Positions 34,801-39,059 of a stretch of 39,059 nucleotides of DNA are shown here, in pieces. The number at the start of each line of letters is the position of its first letter. The first letter of the stretch is position 1. The notes under the pieces were generated by a model. The model saw nothing but the letters and a program-made list of their open reading frames with translations, searched no databases and was not told the DNA's origin. Position numbers and translations under genes: made by a program. Source of the DNA: an uncultured Collinsella sp. (GTDB lineage: Bacteria > Actinomycetota > Coriobacteriia > Coriobacteriales > Coriobacteriaceae); contig CAKURW010000014.1 of assembly GCA_934675795.1 (NCBI GenBank), positions 1 through 39,059 on the forward strand, written 5' to 3'.

Positions 34801-35689
34801 GGTTGGGGTCATCGACCTTGGCGTTCATGCCAATACACATGATGACATCCTGCACGGGCGCGTCCTCGCGGCGCAGGTAGTGGAAGTCGTTGGTGGCGAT
34901 GACCTTGACGCCCACCTGCTTGGCGATATCGATGAGCGTGCGGTCCATCTGCTCGTCGGTCAGGCCGTTGTCGGTGGTGATGCCGTGTTCCTGGATCTCG
35001 ATGTAAAAGTCGCCGGGGTCGAAGGTGTCGCGGAAGGTCTCGGCCCACTTGATGGCGCCTTCCATGTCGCCGCGGTCGATGTATTTGGGGATGATGCCCG
35101 CGATACAGGCGCTCGTGCAGATCATGCCCTTGGCATGGCGGCGCAGGTTGTCGAGCGTCACGCGCGGCTTGTAGTAAAAGCCCTGCACGGCGGCCTCGGA
35201 GACCGTTTGCATCAGGTTGACGTAGCCTTCCTGGTCTTTGGCCAGGAGGATCATATGGTAGAGCTCGGGCTTGTGGTCGCGGGCAAGGGTCTCGTCCGGC
35301 GTAAAGTAGACCTCGCAGCCAAAGATGGGCTTGATGACCAGGGGCGGTTTGAGCTCGTCGATGTTGCCCTTCTCGTCCCACATGGCCATGTCTTTGACGT
35401 ACTGGGCATGCTCGCGCGGGTTTGCCTCGGGGTCGGGCTCCACCAGCTCGTCGCGGCGGTCCTTTTCCAAGAAGGCCTTGTCGTGGCTCCAGGTTTTGTA
35501 CTCGGGCGTGTTGTGATTGACGGCGTCGCAGGCCAGCGCCAGGTCGGGCACGCCATACATGTAGCCGTGGTCGGTAATGGCCACGGCGGGCATGCCCAGC
35601 TCTACGGCGCGGTTGACCATATCCTGGATACGGGTTGCGCCGTCGAGCATGGAGAAAACAGTGTGATTGTGCAGATGGACGAATGCCAT
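31886..35689 (-). CDS. dnaE: DNA polymerase III subunit alpha
   Basis: This 1267-residue replicative polymerase has the PHP domain at the N-terminus with metal-binding residues in place (HLHNHTVFSMLDG, ITDHGYMYG), so an intrinsic PHP exonuclease is possible as in actinobacterial DnaE1. The polymerase palm carries PDIDMDFDDERR near residue 465, and GPGRGSAAGAIVAYA precedes it. Then come the fingers with FNKSHSAGYA, a helix-hairpin-helix (GLAGIRGVG, about 910) and a C-terminal OB fold (about 1090-1180). GGAG is 8 bases before the ATG. Length is slightly above the usual 1150-1200. It is first in a probable dnaE-SNF2 operon. Confidence 0.97.
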   Translation of the reverse strand: MAFVHLHNHTVFSMLDGATRIQDMVNRAVELGMPAVAITDHGYMYGVPDLALACDAVNHNTPEYKTWSHDKAFLEKDRRDELVEPDPEANPREHAQYVKDMAMWDEKGNIDELKPPLVIKPIFGCEVYFTPDETLARDHKPELYHMILLAKDQEGYVNLMQTVSEAAVQGFYYKPRVTLDNLRRHAKGMICTSACIAGIIPKYIDRGDMEGAIKWAETFRDTFDPGDFYIEIQEHGITTDNGLTDEQMDRTLIDIAKQVGVKVIATNDFHYLRREDAPVQDVIMCIGMNAKVDDPNRMRMTGSEFYMKTEEEMRAMFPYCPEACDNTLEIADKCYVELDWDSIILPRFPLLDPGETHESQFRRECEKGLRQHYGDDWATREIGGVNIKERFEYEYKVICDKGFAAYFLIVAEYVQWAKDNGIGVGPGRGSAAGAIVAYAMNITAFDPLENGLMFERFLSPQRTEMPDIDMDFDDERRLEVVEHVRQLYGPEKVTHVITYSTIKAKQAINDAARVLDYPVYMGQRLSKMVSSDPKVKLKQVLEKQPGKEDLFNPDFAEAYKKDDDARRIIDTALSIEGLTRGEGVHACAVLICRDPVNEHVPTKLDTKGGVEITQYEGHTVADMGLLKMDFLGLRTLTVISKAKANIKKNFGIDIKEEEIPFDDPEIFKLMGSGHTAGVFQVESAGMTATIKNMKPTEYKHVVALIALYRPGPLGAGMVSSYINRMNGKEPAVSYDDRLDDILGETYGTMVYQEQVMLISVEMCGFSKGESDSRIRKPVAKKKIKLLTSTVLHWEDGSDETTYDHWMNGAIKNNYTREVAQKIWDDVLEFASYAFNKSHSAGYAILVMQTAWLKAHYPHEYMAAVLTSYTGKTDKIVHYVSACRHDGIPVLSPDVNESGTEFTATKEGVRFGLAGIRGVGTGVAQAIIAEREAGGPFKTLHDFVERVDSSQANRRVIESLIKAGAFDSTGYPRRQMMHFVDKNNPENIIDAAVKRQKDRASGQTSFFDMFGDVEGSGFEVSVPDPDGQEWDRHLKLSQEKEVLGIYVSDHPLRPFEYALSKARDFSFSQIDTGYEVQNPTGGTINQEIPEGKALWWAGMVSSVSKRVTKNGDPMGIVQLEDMEGEATVVVFPKTYKEAEGYLYGEVDPETGAQLSDAFVRIKGKLERSDRGDQIIAQEIVPLELNEENNKPKVFEVMVPNSRFSQGNMARLATVLTANPGGDRVEIFIEQVDGRVLRAEVPAKVNARSIPLLAEAKAIVGNQGRVTVI

Positions 35690-35790
35690 GTGATGAGCTC
35701 CGATGCGGGTTCGTGTTCTGACTGAACGATTTTACCGCACGGCGCGGACGGCACCCGAACCTAGCCAAACCAACACGGCTCCTCTTGCAG

Positions 35791-35853
35791 TTGCGGTGAA
35801 ATACGGACTGTTTGGCGGCTTTTTTGGCCAAAACAGTCCGTATTCCACCGCAA
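35791..35853. repeat. 63-bp palindrome between addA and dnaE
   Basis: Two 23-base arms (35791-35813 and 35831-35853) are inverted with one difference, which is a G-U pair in the minus-strand RNA. The arm core is ATACGGACTGTTT, and the 17-base spacer contains TTTTTT and GGCC. It lies just after the addA stop, but no U-tract follows the stem on either strand, so it is not a standard terminator. It may be a repetitive extragenic palindrome, an mRNA-stabilising hairpin or a protein-binding site. The remaining 100 bases before dnaE show nothing else. Confidence 0.7.
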
Positions 35854-35865
35854 GTTATCTGAGGG

Positions 35866-38800
35866 CTAGAAGTTGTAGGTGACCACTTGAGGTTCGGCGG
35901 GTTCGACGAAGATGGCGGGATTCGCCTGCTCCACGCGAACGAACTTGACCGTCACCGTCTCAACGCCCGCCTTGTGCAACACGTCGGCGTAGACGCGCGC
36001 CTGCAGGGCGTGCTTCTCGAGCAGCCGGTCGGGTGTCTCATCCGGCGTGCCACCCGTCTTGTAATCGATGACCAGTGCGCGCGACGGATCGGCCGGATCG
36101 GTGGCCAGTGCATCGATGGCGCCCTCGGCATAGGCACCGTAGCGGGCGATGTCCTCGTCCTCGCAGCCCAGCGAGAAGAACGGCACCTCGGCACGGATGC
36201 ACGGCCACGCGAGCAGCTCGGCACGAACCGACGACTTGAGCCAGCGATCCAGAGCGACATCGAAGCGCTGGCGCTGCTCCGGCGTCAGGCGCCACAGACG
36301 CGTCAGCGCATCGGCGCGCGCAGCGGGCAACGCATCGGCACCCATCTCGATGAGCCACTGGCAGGCGGCGTGGAAGGCCGAGCCCAGCGCCATGGGATTG
36401 CCGGCGGGCTCGACAGCAGCCACGTCCGCATCCGTCATCTCGGAACCATCCGACTCGGCATCATCGCCGGACTCGTCCATGGGCACGCGCGTCTCGGCGG
36501 CACGGTCCTCGGCCTCGGCATGCAGCGCCGCGGCAATCGACGAATAGCTGTACGAATCACGCGCCGGATACGGACAGATGCCCATGCGCACGCCCACTGC
36601 CTGGGGATACACAAGATCAAACGAATCGGGCTTGGAATCGGCAGGACCAGGCACAGTTGAGTGCGCAGCATTATCGGCGACATCGGTATCGCCACGAACA
36701 AGCCTGCCCTCGGCATCCAGCGAAGCGTTAGCCTCAAACGCCTGCTCGCCAAAGGTAAAGTCCGCGAGCGAAATGAGCTCGTAGTCGCCCGGCCGGGAGT
36801 TGTCGAACACCAGGCGGTCGGCATCGAGCTGCGGCATGTCCAGAGCGTCGGTCGGCAGAATACGGCGCAGCACGTCATAGGTCAGATCGGTCTCGACGTC
36901 GAAGGTCGGCGCCGTCACCTTGCCACGGCTCACGCCGGCATCCATCGCCAAGATCACCAGCTCGCGCGCACGCGTCATGGCAACGTAGAGCAAGCGGGCC
37001 CGCTCCTCGAGCGAAAGCCGCAGGTCGTCGTTGCGCAGGCGGGCAAATGCCTCGGCGGGAGAGCCCGTCGCACAGACGTCCTCCATGAGCTCCGGCGGCA
37101 GCCACAGCGACGTGCCCTTGCCCTTAAACGCATGCTCAAACTGCTTTTTGACGTCGTCGCCCTTCACAAAGGTACCGTCGGCGAGCTTAACGCCGTCGAA
37201 ACGTGCCGGCAGTGCCACGACCTGTGCTCCGCCCTCGACGCGACCCATCTGTGCCGCACCCGAGGACTTACGCACGCCAAAGCACTCGGCGACCGCCACG
37301 ACCGGATATTCCAAACCCTTGGAGGCATGGACCGTCATGATGCGCACCGCGCCGTCGCCCTCCTCGTTGAGGGCACCCGGGGCCTCCTTGCCCGCCAAGA
37401 AACGGTCGAAGGCCAGCGCGATGGAACGCGGCGAATTGCCGAACTCGGCCTCCGCCTCGGCCACGGCATCGAGCGCCTTGAGCACGTTGGCGGCAATGGC
37501 CTTGCCCTCGGGACCACGCTGCGCCAGACGCACAAACCAGCCCGAAGCGTTGACCACGTCGCGCGCGATGGCGGCGAACGAATCGCGGCCCACGCGACGA
37601 AGCGCATAACGCAGCACCTCGCGGGCGCGCGTCACGAGCGGCAGGTCCTGCAGGCCCGGCGCATCGGAATCGCTCATGATGCCCGCATCGATGTTGCGGC
37701 GCGAGGTCTCCCCCGTCTCGCTATCGAGCTTGGTCGCCAGCGCCAGGAACTCCTGGACGCCGAGCGCAAACATCGGCGAGGCCAGCAACGGCATGAGGCC
37801 CTGCGCCGTATCGGCCGGATTGGCGAGCGCGCAGACCAGGGCGCGCACCGTCTGCACCTCGGCGGCTTGGGAAAAGACCGAGCCGCCCGCGATGACGCAG
37901 TCGAGCCCCTGGTCGCGGAAGGCCTGGGCGTAGACGTCGGCATTGGTCATGCGGCCCAGCAGCAGCACCATGCCGCCCTGGGGCTGGCCGGCATCGGCAA
38001 GCGCGCGGAATCGCTCGGCGATCGCACGGGCCTTGGCCTGTGTGCGCTCCTGCGTGCTGCCGCCGGCAACAAAGAGGGCCTGGCGACGCGAGGCGTCTGC
38101 CACCAGCGTGTCCTTGCGTCCGTCACTCGCCTCAAGGTCCAAAAAGCCCTGCATCAGGCCGCCGTCATCGCCGTCGAAGACGCGTGCCACATAACGCAGT
38201 ACCTCGTCATGGCTGCGGAAGTTGCGCACGAGCTTGACGAGCTCGCCGGCGGGGGTGTCGGTCACGGCAGTCGCCTCGGGCGCGGCAGACGAGCCCACCT
38301 TGCGCTCCTGGCGATGGAATACCTCGACCTCGGCGCCACGGAAGCGGTAGATCGACTGCTGCGCATCGCCCACGGTGCACAGCGCGCGCTCCCCCGCGCC
38401 CGTCAGATAGCGAATCAAATCGACCTGCATCTGATCGGTATCCTGGAACTCATCGATCATGACCATCTTAAAGCGGCCCTCGTACGCAGCACGGATGGCT
38501 GGGTAATCGCGCAGGGCCTCGTAGGCCATACGCAGCAGGTCGTTATTATCGAGGGCGGACTGGGCAGCCTTCAATGCGCGATACTCGGCCTCGACGGAAC
38601 GGGCCAGGCCCACCAGCGCATCGAGCGCCGGGCCACCGCAGGCAAGCACGATATTGATAAACGCATCGGCGGCCTCGGCCTTGAGCAGCTCGACCTGCTC
38701 CTTGGGGAATGCCTTGCTCGCGCGCGGCATGGTGCACGACATCATGAGTCGCGCCGCATCCTCCATGGTTTTGCCACTCGCCTCAAACGCGTCGATGGCA

Positions 38801-39059
38801 TCGAGCGCCGTCTGCGCCTTCTCGGTCGCGGCCTTGCTTGCGCCTAGCGCCGCGCGATAGGCATCGGCGAGTGCCGAGGTATCGGCCTGGCCGCGCGCCA
38901 CGCGCGCGTCGTCCATACCGCCCGGCAACTGGCTCGACAGCTCCAGCAGGTCGCGCACCAGACCCTTGATGGTCGTACCGCCGCCAAAGGAACCGCCCTC
39001 GCCCGCCATGGGATACCAGGCATAGAGGGCCTTGAGCGATGCCGCGAGCTCGGGGGCGG
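35866..39059 (-). CDS. addA: AddA-type helicase-nuclease, 5' end missing
   Basis: The frame is open to the right edge, so the N-terminus with Walker A lies outside; 1064 residues are visible. Present in order are MIDEFQDTDQ (motif II), GDAQQSIYRFRGAE (III), VKLVRNFRSHDEV (IV), IMTVHASKGLEYPVV (V) and RLLYVAMTRARELV (VI) of UvrD/Rep-like helicases. A C-terminal RecB-family nuclease domain follows with AFHAACQWL, EGAIDAL and ALVIDYKTGG (Asp and Asp-Tyr-Lys). This is AddA, the helicase-nuclease subunit of AddAB that resects double-strand breaks for RecA. An ATG at 39007-39009 is internal. The addB partner is expected just beyond the window. Confidence 0.9.
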   Translation of the reverse strand, partial: APELAASLKALYAWYPMAGEGGSFGGGTTIKGLVRDLLELSSQLPGGMDDARVARGQADTSALADAYRAALGASKAATEKAQTALDAIDAFEASGKTMEDAARLMMSCTMPRASKAFPKEQVELLKAEAADAFINIVLACGGPALDALVGLARSVEAEYRALKAAQSALDNNDLLRMAYEALRDYPAIRAAYEGRFKMVMIDEFQDTDQMQVDLIRYLTGAGERALCTVGDAQQSIYRFRGAEVEVFHRQERKVGSSAAPEATAVTDTPAGELVKLVRNFRSHDEVLRYVARVFDGDDGGLMQGFLDLEASDGRKDTLVADASRRQALFVAGGSTQERTQAKARAIAERFRALADAGQPQGGMVLLLGRMTNADVYAQAFRDQGLDCVIAGGSVFSQAAEVQTVRALVCALANPADTAQGLMPLLASPMFALGVQEFLALATKLDSETGETSRRNIDAGIMSDSDAPGLQDLPLVTRAREVLRYALRRVGRDSFAAIARDVVNASGWFVRLAQRGPEGKAIAANVLKALDAVAEAEAEFGNSPRSIALAFDRFLAGKEAPGALNEEGDGAVRIMTVHASKGLEYPVVAVAECFGVRKSSGAAQMGRVEGGAQVVALPARFDGVKLADGTFVKGDDVKKQFEHAFKGKGTSLWLPPELMEDVCATGSPAEAFARLRNDDLRLSLEERARLLYVAMTRARELVILAMDAGVSRGKVTAPTFDVETDLTYDVLRRILPTDALDMPQLDADRLVFDNSRPGDYELISLADFTFGEQAFEANASLDAEGRLVRGDTDVADNAAHSTVPGPADSKPDSFDLVYPQAVGVRMGICPYPARDSYSYSSIAAALHAEAEDRAAETRVPMDESGDDAESDGSEMTDADVAAVEPAGNPMALGSAFHAACQWLIEMGADALPAARADALTRLWRLTPEQRQRFDVALDRWLKSSVRAELLAWPCIRAEVPFFSLGCEDEDIARYGAYAEGAIDALATDPADPSRALVIDYKTGGTPDETPDRLLEKHALQARVYADVLHKAGVETVTVKFVRVEQANPAIFVEPAEPQVVTYNF

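Noticed and set aside
31655..35725. A 1356-codon open frame on the plus strand opposite dnaE
   Set aside because: It mirrors dnaE, has no ribosome-binding site and is the usual antisense shadow in GC-rich DNA. The minus-strand protein is unmistakable.

Overview
This is a GC-rich chromosomal window with Gram-positive ribosome-binding sites. Its contents include a PHP-domain DnaE, an AddA-type helicase-nuclease, an LPxTG-like sorting signal, a Gram-positive-type LexA box, formate-dependent one-carbon enzymes and a one-iron superoxide reductase. This points to an anaerobic gut actinobacterium of the Coriobacteriia, most likely Collinsella or a close relative. That assignment is inferred from gene content and was not checked by database search.

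Layout. At the left edge, a cobalamin riboswitch precedes the 5' end of an exported protein. Then come a phasin-like protein with a UbiB-family kinase, a C69 dipeptidase, and the folate pair fchA-folD (1-6.1 kb). From 6.1 to 10.7 kb lie two tandem paralogous lipoproteins sharing an upstream 19-bp repeat, and a Tat-exported, wall-anchored PI-PLC-like phosphodiesterase. From 10.7 to 17.5 kb is an accessory region: a PH-like small protein, a YhcG/DUF1016 PD-(D/E)XK nuclease, an ADP-ribosylglycohydrolase, an inverted-repeat locus with a 30-residue peptide ORF, a second micro-ORF, a three-gene toxin/immunity operon (exported membrane partner, LHH-nuclease lipoprotein, SMI1/KNR4 immunity protein) and two small genes, one of them frameshifted.

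From 17.5 to 23.3 kb are a zinc-ribbon gene interrupted by an in-frame TAG, a cation-diffusion-facilitator transporter, a single-pass membrane protein and formate-tetrahydrofolate ligase. From 23.4 to 39 kb, everything is on the minus strand and mostly concerns DNA metabolism: ruvC-ruvA-ruvB behind a LexA box, a degenerate NAD-synthetase-like protein, superoxide reductase, a SWIM/SNF2 helicase, DnaE and a 5'-truncated AddA. A 63-bp palindrome separates addA from dnaE.

How the genes fit together. Fhs, FchA and FolD give a complete formate to methylene-tetrahydrofolate route. RuvCAB and AddA supply recombination repair around the replicative polymerase. The best candidates for undescribed biology are the coupled export-partner/LHH-lipoprotein/immunity operon (13.75-16.69 kb) and the inverted-repeat small-peptide locus with a two-way terminator (13.07-13.35 kb).
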